Positions 15,505-23,263 of a DNA stretch of 64,000 nucleotides are shown here, piece after piece. This stretch comes from Saccharopolyspora elongata (GTDB lineage Bacteria; Actinomycetota; Actinomycetes; Mycobacteriales; Pseudonocardiaceae): contig NZ_SMKW01000003.1 in NCBI RefSeq assembly GCF_004348985.1, forward strand, positions 186,001 through 250,000, written 5' to 3'. The position numbers were made by a program, and so were the translations under genes. The notes below the pieces were generated by a model that searched no databases, was not told the DNA's origin, and saw nothing but the letters and a program-made list of their open reading frames with translations. Within the stretch, counting starts at the first letter, position 1. The number at the start of each line of letters is the position of its first letter.

Positions 15505-16359
15505 CTAGTCGCGTACTCGCATGAACTCGTCGGCGATCGATTCGAGGATCTCCCTCGCACCTTCGCCGGACGCGGCGCGCTCGCGGAAGTGCTCGAACAG
15601 GTTCAGGTGATAAGCGATATCGCGGTAGTCCCGCAGCACCACCTTCCCCGCGAAGATCTCGGTAGTCACCAACCGGTCGTCGTAGACCACGAAGACGTTC
15701 AACGGTGCCGCCCCGATGAGTGCGCGGCCGGGGAGGATGGACAGCTCGACATTCGGGCGCCTGGACACCGCGATCATGTGCCGCACCTGGTCGACCATGA
15801 CGGATTCGGCCGCAGGCTTCACGCGTACGGCCTGCTCGGTCAACAGGAAGTGAAACCGGCGGGATTCATCGTTCAAGGCGCCTTGGCTGTCCAGCCTCGC
15901 CTGCACGGCGCGGTCCACGTCCCTGGCCGGTCGTCCCTCCACCTCCGGCGTGAGCACGGCACGGGCGTACTCGGGTGTCTGGATGAGCCCGGAAGGAATG
16001 GCAGGGAGGAACTGCCGAATCGTCGAGGAGGATTCCCCGAGGGCTTTGATCTCCGCTTGGCTGCGCCAGATTCCCAACCGGGCGGCAGATCTTAGCGAGG
16101 TGTACTCGACGTTCGCTGAACGGGTGAGCGAGAGGAGTTCTTCCCGTGCACCAGGTGGCACGTCCAGCGCCTTCATGATCCGTTCCACGTCGGCAACGGT
16201 CGGCAGGACTCGGCCGGATTCGATCCGGCTGATCTTCGACTGGGACATGGCGGTGCGAGCGGCCAGCCTCTCCCCGGAGAGTCCGGCCGCTTTGCGTAGC
16301 TGCTTCAGCGTGTCCGCGAGGTTCTTGCGCTGCTGCTGGTCGGTTTCAGGTTCGAGCAT
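15505..16359 (-). CDS. XRE-family regulator with DUF5753 domain
   Basis: A 284-residue protein. Residues ~10-70 form a Cro/CI helix-turn-helix (TLKQLRKAAGLSGERLAA, AMSQSKISRIESGRVLP); the remainder is the DUF5753 ligand-like domain with IPSGLIQTPEYARAVL and the terminal LRDYRDIAYHLNLFEHFRER. In Streptomyces and relatives such proteins occur in many copies next to short DUF397 or DUF6879 proteins and are linked to differentiation and toxin-antitoxin-like behaviour (Scr1 type). It overlaps the 3' end of the upstream partner gene by 14 bases, so the two are one transcript. The IS element lies just downstream. Confidence 0.88.
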   Translation of the reverse strand: MLEPETDQQQRKNLADTLKQLRKAAGLSGERLAARTAMSQSKISRIESGRVLPTVADVERIMKALDVPPGAREELLSLTRSANVEYTSLRSAARLGIWRSQAEIKALGESSSTIRQFLPAIPSGLIQTPEYARAVLTPEVEGRPARDVDRAVQARLDSQGALNDESRRFHFLLTEQAVRVKPAAESVMVDQVRHMIAVSRRPNVELSILPGRALIGAAPLNVFVVYDDRLVTTEIFAGKVVLRDYRDIAYHLNLFEHFRERAASGEGAREILESIADEFMRVRD

Positions 16360-16696
16360 TCCACTCGCTCAACGGCACGGCATGGGCCAACGCCGCGTCT
16401 CGCCACTCCCGGTACTGCGCCAGGTCCGGGGCTTCCCGTTGGTCTCGGTTCAGCAGCGTTCCATCCGGGTTGAAGTTCAGGTCGACGACCATCGAGTCGT
16501 CGAACAACCAGAAGTCATGCGATGGCAGGTCGAGGTCCAGTTCGGTCAGGTCCAGGATCCGGACGTCCTCCCCGGCTTCGATGTTGCCGGGGATGACCCA
16601 ATCCAGTTGGTATCGCTGGTACTCCGTGCCCCGGTCGGAGACGTAGACGGACGGGCAATCGCTGTCGGCACACCCTGACACCTTGCGTAGCTTCAT
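16346..16696 (-). CDS. DUF6879-like partner of the XRE regulator
   Basis: A 116-residue protein starting MKLRKVSGCADSDC. The second half, NIEAGEDVRILDLTELDLDL then SHDFWLFDDSMVVDLNF and the end AHAVPLSEW, matches the pattern of DUF6879 proteins that accompany XRE/DUF5753 regulators in actinobacteria; the N-terminal domain usual in longer members is mostly missing. ATG 16696 is preferred over a GTG two codons upstream because AAGG lies 8 bases before it. It is first in a two-gene operon with the XRE gene. It may be the toxin-like or sensor partner; that role is inferred from linkage only. Confidence 0.7.
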   Translation of the reverse strand: MKLRKVSGCADSDCPSVYVSDRGTEYQRYQLDWVIPGNIEAGEDVRILDLTELDLDLPSHDFWLFDDSMVVDLNFNPDGTLLNRDQREAPDLAQYREWRDAALAHAVPLSEWNART

Positions 16697-16817
16697 GGAC
16701 ACAGCCTTGGAGATCGGGCGGGGAGGATCAAGCTCCCACCGTGGTCTAGTCGCGATGTTGCATAACTTGCCCCCGGTCGTGCTAGCTGCGCGGATCGCGA
16801 GGCCGGAGTCGCCCGTG

Positions 16818-17228
16818 TCAGTGCTCCGGGACTGCTGCTGTGGCTTCGACTTCTACCGCTAGTTCTGGGGTTGCCAGCGCCGCTACGACTATCAGCGAGT
16901 GCGTCGGCCAGTCTTCGTTCGGGTACCACCTGGTCAGCGCCTCTTGCAGGGCCTTGCGGTAGCCCGTGAGGTGCTCCGTGCTCGACAGCATCGCGAACAG
17001 CTTCACCAGGTGCTGTGGCGTGGCACCTGCCGCTGCCAGCAGCTTCTCTATGTTGGCCAGCGCCGCGCGGGTCTGCGTTTCAGCGTCCGGGCCCGCCAGT
17101 TCGCCGTCCGGTGACGTTCCGACCTGGCCCGAGATGATCAGGAACTCATGTCCGTCCGGTACCCGGGCCAGGTGGCTGTACCTCCCGATCGGCGGGGCCA
17201 CGCCTTCCGGGCTCCAGCGCTGGATCAT
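16818..17228 (-). CDS. RidA family enamine/imine deaminase
   Basis: A 136-residue YjgF/YER057c/UK114 (RidA) family protein with LIISGQVGTSPDGEL, TQTRAALANIEKLLAAAGAT and the PNEDWPTHSLIVVAALATPE segment. The usual substrate-binding Arg position in the family's IEAxA-type ending is replaced here by VEVEATAAVP with Glu retained. RidA proteins trimerise and hydrolyse reactive enamines from PLP enzymes, or act as catabolic accessory hydrolases. Its start overlaps the stop of the LacI-type gene by four bases, so it is co-transcribed with that regulator, linking it to the catabolic operon that LacI likely controls. Confidence 0.85.
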   Translation of the reverse strand: MIQRWSPEGVAPPIGRYSHLARVPDGHEFLIISGQVGTSPDGELAGPDAETQTRAALANIEKLLAAAGATPQHLVKLFAMLSSTEHLTGYRKALQEALTRWYPNEDWPTHSLIVVAALATPELAVEVEATAAVPEH

Positions 17229-18298
17229 GGTTGCTTCCTCCTCGGGGCCGTCGAGCCTCGGACGATGAGTTCCGGGGCCAGTTCCGTGATGATCTCGTGG
17301 CGGGCCGGGGCACCTTCGAGCTGGCGGAGGATCGCCGCCACCGAGCGGCGGCCCAGTTCGCGCAGCGGGAGGCGGACCACCGTCAGCGGCGGCGACAGGT
17401 GCCGGGCGAAGAACACGTCGTGCACGGCCACTATGGACAGGTCTTCCGGGATTCGCAGGCCCGCTTCGCGCGCCGCCGTCATGGCACCCACCGCCGCCAG
17501 CACGTTGCTCACCACGACGCCCGTCGGAGCCGTTCCGCTGGCCAGCAGGCGGGGTAGCGCCGCCGCGCCCTCCTCGGGTGTGTGGCCGCCTCGCAGCTGC
17601 GAGCCGTCCGGTAGCCCGGCCTCGCGCAGCGCTCGCCGCCAGCCTCGCGTGCGCGCTTCGGAGCGGGCCTTCGGGTTGCCCAGCTTGAGATGCGCGATCG
17701 CGGTGTGCCCGAGCTCGACCAGGTGCCGCGTGGCGAGGTAGGTCGCGTCGTCGTCGTCCAGCGCCACGCTGCCGATCTCGCCACGCGTGCGGTCGTTGAC
17801 CAGCAGCAGCGGGAGCCGGGTGGCCGCGATCTTGGCGATCGTCTCGTCCGCAGTGCTGCTGCCGCGCTGCAGGAGGAGGCCGTCGATGCGGTTGCCCCGC
17901 ACGATGCGCTCGAAGGTCCGGTCGCTGCGGGCCAGTTCGTCGGCGTCCGCGAGCAGCAGGGCGTAGCCGGAGGCGCTGGCCTCCTCCTGTGCGCCTGCCA
18001 TGATCTCGCTGTACACCGGGTTGCTGGTGTCGTGCACCGCCATCCCGAGGATGCCCGACTCGGCGCGGCGCAGCGCCCGCGCGACCTCGTTGGGCGTGTA
18101 CCGCAGCTGCGCCGCCACCTCCAGGACGCGGTTGCGCGTCTCCTCTCTGATCCGCAGCGTTTCGTCGCCGCGCAGCAGGCGCGAGACCACCGCCTGGCTG
18201 ACGCCGGCGATCCGGGCCACGTCGCTCATCTTGGCCCGGCCGGTGACCGGTGTCGGCGGATCGGCGGGTTGACAGCTCTCGGACACGGAGGTAAGCAT
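17225..18298 (-). CDS. LacI-family transcriptional repressor
   Basis: A 357-residue LacI/GalR regulator. The helix-turn-helix is SDVARIAGVSQAVVSRLLRG with hinge QLRYTPNEVARALR; the rest is a periplasmic-binding-protein-like effector domain (GILGMAVHDTSNPVYSEIMA, IDGLLLQRG, EDLSIVAVHD). ATG 18298 was chosen because the N-terminal extension upstream would read through the operator at 18307-18322. It is divergent from the operon beginning at 18384 and followed by ridA. It most likely represses both its own operon and the divergent CoA-catabolic operon, and is released by a ligand related to the substrate. Confidence 0.9.
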   Translation of the reverse strand: MLTSVSESCQPADPPTPVTGRAKMSDVARIAGVSQAVVSRLLRGDETLRIREETRNRVLEVAAQLRYTPNEVARALRRAESGILGMAVHDTSNPVYSEIMAGAQEEASASGYALLLADADELARSDRTFERIVRGNRIDGLLLQRGSSTADETIAKIAATRLPLLLVNDRTRGEIGSVALDDDDATYLATRHLVELGHTAIAHLKLGNPKARSEARTRGWRRALREAGLPDGSQLRGGHTPEEGAAALPRLLASGTAPTGVVVSNVLAAVGAMTAAREAGLRIPEDLSIVAVHDVFFARHLSPPLTVVRLPLRELGRRSVAAILRQLEGAPARHEIITELAPELIVRGSTAPRRKQP

Positions 18299-18306
18299 AC
18301 CGGTAC

Positions 18307-18322
18307 GGTAAAACGATTTACC
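18307..18322. promoter_or_regulatory. LacI-type operator
   Basis: GGTAAAACGATTTACC is a near-perfect 16-bp palindrome with arms GGTAAA/TTTACC around a central CG, the hallmark of LacI/GalR operators. It ends nine bases upstream of the LacI start codon and 61 bases upstream of the divergent gene, so a bound repressor would cover both promoters. Confidence 0.8.
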
Positions 18323-18383
18323 GATCATTCCGGACGCCCTGAGGAGATCGGGAGATCTCCGAGGCTCGCGAGGAGGCCGCTCG

Positions 18384-19511
18384 ATGACGGTGTTGCACGG
18401 CATGGCGTGGGGCCACCAGCGCGGCGTCGGCTGCCTGCGGGAGGTTTCGGCCGCGTACGAGCGGCGGCATCCCGGGGTGCGGATCAGCTGGGATTCGCGG
18501 TCCCTGCGGGAGTTCGAGGACGTGCCGATCGTCGAGCTGGCCGCCCGCTACGACCTGATCGCGATGGACCACCCGTACGTCGGCCAGGCGCACGCCAATG
18601 CCGCCTTGGTGCCGCTGGAAGAACTGCTTCCGGAGCCGTTCCTGGCGCAGCAGCGGGAGAACAGCACCGGCCCGAGCTTCGCGAGCTACACCTGGGCGGG
18701 CAGCCAGTGGGCGGTGGCGATGGACTCCGCAGCCCAGGTTTCGGCGTACCGACCGGAAACGTTCGACGCGGTGCCGACGTCCTGGGAAGACGTGACGGCC
18801 TGCCTGAAGGAGCTGCCCCGGCACCAGGCGGTGCTGCCCGCGAACCCGACGCACCTGCTCTGCGGCCTGCTGACGCTGTGCTCGCAGATCGGGGGGAGCG
18901 GCTGGCTGGACCGGGCCGGGCTCGACCCGGAGGTGGCGGTGCCCGCCGCTGAGCGGCTGCTGGGCCTGCTGGCGCTGGTCGACGCGCGGTCGCTGGACCT
19001 CGACCCGATCGAGGCGCTGACCGCGATGTCCGCCGGCGACGTGGCCTATTCGCCGATGGTGTTCGGCTACGTGAACTACGCGAGCGACCACGCGGTCCGC
19101 TTCGCCGACATCCCGTCGCCGGACGGTGTGCCGGCCGGATCGCTGCTCGGCGGCGTCGGTCTGGCGATCTCGGCGAAGTGCGCGGAACCCGTTGCGGCGG
19201 CGCGGTTCCTGTCGCACGTCGTCAGCCCGGAGTGCCAGCGCGGCGCGTACGCGGCGGCAGGTGGCCAGCCGGGCAACCGGGCGGCGTGGACCGATCCGGC
19301 GGTGGACGCGGCGTCGGGCGGGTTCTACTCCGCGACGCTGCGGACGCTGGACCGGGCCTTCGTGCGGCCCCGGCACATCGCCTACCCCGTGGTGCACCGC
19401 CGGGCGTCCGAGGAGATCCACCCGCTGGTCCGGCGCGGGACGGCGGCCGGGGAGATCGTGCGCCGGTTCAACGAGGTCTGCGCGGCGACTTATGCGGAGC
19501 TGGAGCCGTGA
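18384..19511 (+). CDS. Solute-binding-protein-like protein without signal peptide
   Basis: A 375-residue protein of the family 1 extracellular solute-binding fold: VSAAYERRHPGVRISWDSRS, DLIAMDHPYVGQA, SWEDVTACLKEL, and a C-terminal AARFLSHVVSPECQRGAYAA. Unlike ordinary binding proteins it begins MTVLHGMAWGHQRGVG, with no hydrophobic signal sequence and no lipobox Cys. No ABC permease or ATPase is encoded nearby; instead it leads an operon of ligase, CoA-transferase and enoyl-CoA hydratase. It may be a cytosolic ligand-binding protein or may use a missed upstream start, but the 85 bases upstream hold the operator and no signal-like sequence. Its stop overlaps the next gene's GTG. Confidence 0.78.
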   Translation: MTVLHGMAWGHQRGVGCLREVSAAYERRHPGVRISWDSRSLREFEDVPIVELAARYDLIAMDHPYVGQAHANAALVPLEELLPEPFLAQQRENSTGPSFASYTWAGSQWAVAMDSAAQVSAYRPETFDAVPTSWEDVTACLKELPRHQAVLPANPTHLLCGLLTLCSQIGGSGWLDRAGLDPEVAVPAAERLLGLLALVDARSLDLDPIEALTAMSAGDVAYSPMVFGYVNYASDHAVRFADIPSPDGVPAGSLLGGVGLAISAKCAEPVAAARFLSHVVSPECQRGAYAAAGGQPGNRAAWTDPAVDAASGGFYSATLRTLDRAFVRPRHIAYPVVHRRASEEIHPLVRRGTAAGEIVRRFNEVCAATYAELEP

Positions 19512-20893
19512 CGACGCTCGCCGAGCTGGTCGCCGCCGCGCACCGGACCTTCGCCGCGCGTCCTGCCATCGGCGCGCTGACCTTCGGCGATCTGGGCGCC
19601 CAGGCCCGGGCCGCGGCGACGGCGTTGCGGTGGCTCGGCCTGCGGCCGGGCGATCGGGTGCTGATCGCGCTGGACAACCGGCCGGAGGTGCTGGCGCTGG
19701 AACACGCGCTGTGGCTGGGCGGATTCGTGCGCGTCGCGGTGAGCACCCGGTTGCACCCGGCCGAGATCGCCGCGATCGCCGACGACTGCGCTGCCGCCGC
19801 GATCGTGACCGAGCTCGACGTGCCGGGGCGCCGGGTGATCGCGCCGGGCGCGGAGCTGTTCGCCGGCCCGGCCGACGACTTCGAGCCGCGCCACGACCCG
19901 GACGAGCTCGCCGCGCTGATGTACACCTCGGGCAGCACGGGACGGCCCAAGGGCGCGCGGGTGACCAGCGGCGCGTGGGTCGCGATGGTGGAGGCGATGT
20001 GGCAGGAGCTGCCGCCGATCGGGCCGGACGACGTCGTGCTGCACGTCGCGCCGATGAGCCACTTCAGCGGCTCCGTCGGCTCCGCCTACACCCTGGCAGG
20101 CGCGGCGGCGGTGCCGCTGACCAGGTTCGACGCGGTCGAGGCGGTCGAGGCGATCGAGCGGCACCGGGTGACCGCCGTGACGCTCGTGCCGACCATGCTC
20201 GAACGGCTCGCCGAGGTCGTCGACCGGCCGGCGAGCCTGCGCGCTGTCGTCTACGGCGCGGCCCCGATCTCGGTCCCGGCGATGCGCCGCGCGCAGCAGG
20301 CGTTCGGGACGGTGCTGTACCAGTTCTACGGGCTGAGTGAAGCGCTCGCGCCCCTGACCGTGCTCTCCGCGGCCGACCACGCCACCGGTGACCCGCAGGT
20401 GCTCTCCTCCATCGGGCGACCGGTGGACTCGGTGGAACTGTCCATCGTGGATGGTGAGATCGCCGTTCGCGGGCCGCAGATCATGCCCGGCTACTGGGGC
20501 GGCGAGGCGCTGTGGGACGGCTGGTTCTGCACCGGTGATCTCGGCCACCTGGACGCCGCCGGACGCGTCCACCTGGCCGGGCGGCGCAGCGAGCTGATCG
20601 TGACCGGCGGCTTCAACGTCCACCCGGCGGAGGTCGAGCAGGCCATCGCCGCGCTGGACGGCGTCGCCGAGGTCGCCGTGCTCGGCGTGCCGGACGCGCG
20701 CTGGGGCGAGGCCGTTTCCGCCGCCGTCGTCCGCAGGCCGGGCAGCGAAGTGTCCGAAGAGGACGTTCGACGGGCTTGCGCGCGGCGGCTCGCCGGGTAC
20801 AAGAAACCCCGGCGCGTCGTGTTCCTGCCCGAGCTGCCGCAGACCAGCACCGGCAAGCCCGATCGCAAGCGGCTCCGCGCCGCCTTCAGCTGA
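19508..20893 (+). CDS. Acyl-CoA synthetase (AMP-forming)
   Basis: A 461-residue ANL enzyme with the canonical phosphate loop YTSGSTGRPKGA, the adenine motif YGLSEALAP, hinge GDLGHLDAAGR and catalytic lysine region PQTSTGKPDRKRL. This is a complete carboxylate:CoA ligase, somewhat short in the N-domain. GTG 19508 overlaps the preceding stop (GTGA). It would activate the acid that the following CoA-transferase and hydratase process. The pocket residues do not let me name a substrate; short or aromatic acids are common in this size class. Confidence 0.88.
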   Translation: MTTLAELVAAAHRTFAARPAIGALTFGDLGAQARAAATALRWLGLRPGDRVLIALDNRPEVLALEHALWLGGFVRVAVSTRLHPAEIAAIADDCAAAAIVTELDVPGRRVIAPGAELFAGPADDFEPRHDPDELAALMYTSGSTGRPKGARVTSGAWVAMVEAMWQELPPIGPDDVVLHVAPMSHFSGSVGSAYTLAGAAAVPLTRFDAVEAVEAIERHRVTAVTLVPTMLERLAEVVDRPASLRAVVYGAAPISVPAMRRAQQAFGTVLYQFYGLSEALAPLTVLSAADHATGDPQVLSSIGRPVDSVELSIVDGEIAVRGPQIMPGYWGGEALWDGWFCTGDLGHLDAAGRVHLAGRRSELIVTGGFNVHPAEVEQAIAALDGVAEVAVLGVPDARWGEAVSAAVVRRPGSEVSEEDVRRACARRLAGYKKPRRVVFLPELPQTSTGKPDRKRLRAAFS

Positions 20894-20923
20894 CCCCGAA
20901 ACCGAAAGGCAGGTGCGAAAGTC

Positions 20924-22102
20924 ATGCCGGAGCAGGCATTGCAGGGGATCCGCGTCCTCGACTTCACCCAGATGATGCTCGGCCCCTACGGCACCCAGCT
21001 GCTGGCCGACCTCGGCGCCGACGTCATCAAGGTCGAGCGGCTCGACGGCGAATGGGAGCGCGGCCTGCACATGCAGGGCGAGCTCGTCGGCGGCGACTCG
21101 GCGGCGTTCCTGGCGATGAACCGCAACAAGCGGTCGGTGGCGGTGGACCTGCGCTCCGATGCGGTGCGCGACGCGCTGCTGGAGATCGGCGGGACCTGCG
21201 ACGTGGTGGTGGAGAACTTCCGGCCCGGCGTGCTGGCCCGCCGCGGCCTCGGCTTCGAGGACTTCCGTCGCGTCAATCCGGACATCATCTACTGCTCCGG
21301 CTCCGGCTGGGGCCAGGACACCCGCTACGCCAGGGAGAACCGGCCCGGCCAGGACCTGCTGATCCAGTCGATGTCCGGGCTCGCCGCCAATGGCGGCCGG
21401 GCGGGCGACCCGCCGACCCCGGCCGGCACCGCGATCGTGGACGCGGCCACGGCGTTGAACCTGGCCAACGGCATCCTCGCCGCCTTGGTAGCCCGGCTGC
21501 GCCACGGCGTCGGCCAACGCGTCGAGGTGGACCTGTACTCGACGGCGATCTCCTTGCAGTGCCAGGAGATCTCGTCGATGGTCAACCAGGGCGCGGAGTT
21601 CTCCCGGTCGACCGAAGGCGTCGGCCAGGCGTGGCTGGACGCGCCGTTCGGGATCTACCGAACCGCGGACGGCTGGCTGGCCGTGGCGATGGCGCCGCTG
21701 GACGTGGTCGGCCCGCTGTTCGGCGCGCCGCAGGTCGCGGAGCTGGACGCCTGGGCGGACCGCGACGAGGTCAAGCGGATCCTGGAAGCCCGCACCGCGC
21801 AGCGGCCCACACAGGACTGGCTGGACGCGCTGCTGCCCGCGGGCGTGTGGTGCGCACGGGTGCGCAGCACGAAGGAGGCGGTGGACGAGCTGCGGGCCGA
21901 CGGCTCGGACCTGATCGTGCGCACCCGGCACGCGAAGGCCGGGGACATCGAGCTGATCGGCTGCCCGATCCGGCTGTCGGAGACGCCGTGGCAGCTGCGC
22001 TACGCGCCGCCGGCGGTGGGGGAGCACACCAGCGACGTTCTCGACGAGGTGCTCAGCGCCGAGCAGATCGAGCGGCTGCGCGCGGACGGAGCCGTGGCAT
22101 GA
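20924..22102 (+). CDS. Family III CoA-transferase (CaiB/BaiF)
   Basis: A 392-residue class III CoA-transferase with IRVLDFTQMMLGPYGTQLLA, DLGADVIKVER, NRNKRSVAVDLRS, VVVENFRPGVL and the catalytic-aspartate segment RPGQDLLIQSMSGL. These enzymes move CoA between acids through an aspartyl-CoA anhydride. A family member next to an acyl-CoA ligase gives two ways to activate the substrate. It is separated by 30 bases from the ligase with a purine-rich ribosome site, and its stop overlaps the ATG of the hydratase (ATGA). Confidence 0.9.
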   Translation: MPEQALQGIRVLDFTQMMLGPYGTQLLADLGADVIKVERLDGEWERGLHMQGELVGGDSAAFLAMNRNKRSVAVDLRSDAVRDALLEIGGTCDVVVENFRPGVLARRGLGFEDFRRVNPDIIYCSGSGWGQDTRYARENRPGQDLLIQSMSGLAANGGRAGDPPTPAGTAIVDAATALNLANGILAALVARLRHGVGQRVEVDLYSTAISLQCQEISSMVNQGAEFSRSTEGVGQAWLDAPFGIYRTADGWLAVAMAPLDVVGPLFGAPQVAELDAWADRDEVKRILEARTAQRPTQDWLDALLPAGVWCARVRSTKEAVDELRADGSDLIVRTRHAKAGDIELIGCPIRLSETPWQLRYAPPAVGEHTSDVLDEVLSAEQIERLRADGAVA

Positions 22103-22881
22103 AGGTGCACGAGAACCTGGTGGAAACGCGGCAGGACGGCGTCGCAGTGCTGCGCATCGACCGGGAAAGCGCGCTCGGCGCGCTGTCGCGCGGCATGGTC
22201 GAGGCGCTGGGGGAGTACCTCGTGCGCCTGCGTTCGGACGACGAGGTGCGGGTGCTGGTGCTCACCGGCACCGGGCGCGGGTTCATCGCCGGGGCGGACA
22301 TCAACGAGTACTCCGGCGTCGCCCGCACCGCCTTCGACGACTACCAGAAGCTCTCGCGCGGCGTGTTCGACCAGCTCGCCGCGCTGCCGCAGCCGACGAT
22401 CGCGGCGGTCAACGGCTACGCGCTCGGCGGCGGCTTCGAGGTGGCGCTGTGCTGCGACTTCATCGTTGCCTCCACCGCAGCCCGGTTCGGCCTGCCGGAG
22501 GTGTCGCTCGGCCTGCTGCCCGGTGGCGGCGGCACGGTGCGGCTGGCCCGGGCGGTCGGAGCGCGCGTCACGAAGGAACTGGTGCTCACCGGTCGCCGGA
22601 TGAAGCCCGACGAGGCGCAACGCCTCGGGTTGCTCACGGCGTTGGTGGAGCCGGAGGAGCTGGTCCCGCGCGCGGTGGAGCTGGCGACGACGATCGCCGG
22701 GCAGGCGCCGCTGGCGGTGCGGGAGGGCAAGCGGCTGGTCGACGACGGGCTGGAGACCGGGCTGGCCGCCGCGCTGACCTGCGAACAGCAGGTGTTGTCC
22801 TGGCTCTACACCACCGATGATGCACGGGAAGGCGTAGCGGCGTTCCTGGAGAAGCGATCGGCGGTGTTCCGCGGCCACTGA
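22099..22881 (+). CDS. Enoyl-CoA hydratase/isomerase family protein
   Basis: A 260-residue crotonase. The oxyanion-hole segments IAGADINEYS and AVNGYALGGGFEVALCCD are intact, and both acidic residues of hydratases are in place (Glu in GGFEVAL and Glu in GLPEVSLGLLPGGGG). It therefore should hydrate a trans-2-enoyl-CoA rather than act as a single-acid isomerase. It is last in the LacI-controlled operon. The fragment of an SDR follows directly in the same frame after its stop, hinting that a dehydrogenase for the hydroxyacyl-CoA product used to complete the pathway. Confidence 0.9.
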   Translation: MKVHENLVETRQDGVAVLRIDRESALGALSRGMVEALGEYLVRLRSDDEVRVLVLTGTGRGFIAGADINEYSGVARTAFDDYQKLSRGVFDQLAALPQPTIAAVNGYALGGGFEVALCCDFIVASTAARFGLPEVSLGLLPGGGGTVRLARAVGARVTKELVLTGRRMKPDEAQRLGLLTALVEPEELVPRAVELATTIAGQAPLAVREGKRLVDDGLETGLAAALTCEQQVLSWLYTTDDAREGVAAFLEKRSAVFRGH

Positions 22882-22884
22882 GTC

Positions 22885-23070
22885 ACCGCCGCCGGCGGCA
22901 ACACGGAGCGGGCGTTCGCGGAGTGGGGCGCCCAGCACCTGATCGGCCGGCTGATCGAGCCGGCGGAGGTGGCCGCGGCGATCGCCTTCCGGGCGTCGCC
23001 GGAGGCCAGCGGGATCACCGGCAGGACCCTCCTCGTCGACGGCGGCCTGACAGCCCGCCTCGCCGTCTGG
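22885..23070 (+). pseudogene. Short-chain dehydrogenase C-terminal remnant
   Basis: Immediately after the hydratase stop the same frame reads NTERAFAEWGAQHLIGRLIE, then PAEVAAAIAFRASPEASGIT and GRTLLVDGGLTARL. This is the characteristic C-terminus of a classical SDR (normally ~250 residues), including the VDGG end. There is no start codon and no cofactor or Tyr-Lys motif, so about 190 residues are lost. The frame then runs on without a stop through the double hairpin region. It probably derives from a dehydrogenase once part of this operon. Confidence 0.75.
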
Positions 23071-23110
23071 AGCGGTGTCGTCCTACTGCGGACGTGCGGG
23101 GTGTCCGGTT

Positions 23111-23158
23111 CCGCAAGTTCCATTGAAATCGAACCTTCGATTTCAATGGAACTTGCGG
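23111..23158. terminator. Long perfect hairpin, first of two
   Basis: A 48-bp near-continuous palindrome with 23-bp perfect arms (23111-23133 and 23136-23158) and a CC centre; core CATTGAAATCGAA / TTCGATTTCAATG. It lies between convergent genes together with a sister hairpin 97 bases on, and presumably ends transcription from both directions. Arms this long and AT-containing are unusual for this genome. Confidence 0.7.
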
Positions 23159-23207
23159 TCCTCCGGTGTGTCGGGCCACGACATGCCGGAGGTTGTGGAC
23201 AACTTCC

Positions 23208-23251
23208 GCAATTTCAATGGAAATCGGACCTTCGATTTCCATTGAAATTGC
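23208..23251. terminator. Long perfect hairpin, second of two
   Basis: Arms of 19 bp, GCAATTTCAATGGAAATCG (23208-23226) and its exact complement (23233-23251), with loop GACCTT. The tip (ATCGGACCTTCGAT) and part of the arms resemble the first hairpin (ATCGAACCTTCGAT), so one probably arose from the other. It ends 13 bases from the stop of the convergent M20 peptidase gene, for which it is well placed as terminator. Confidence 0.7.
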
Positions 23252-23263
23252 ACACCCCGCAGG

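Noticed and set aside
23111..23251. CRISPR array
   Set aside because: Only two palindromic units that differ in sequence, no regular spacers and no cas genes.
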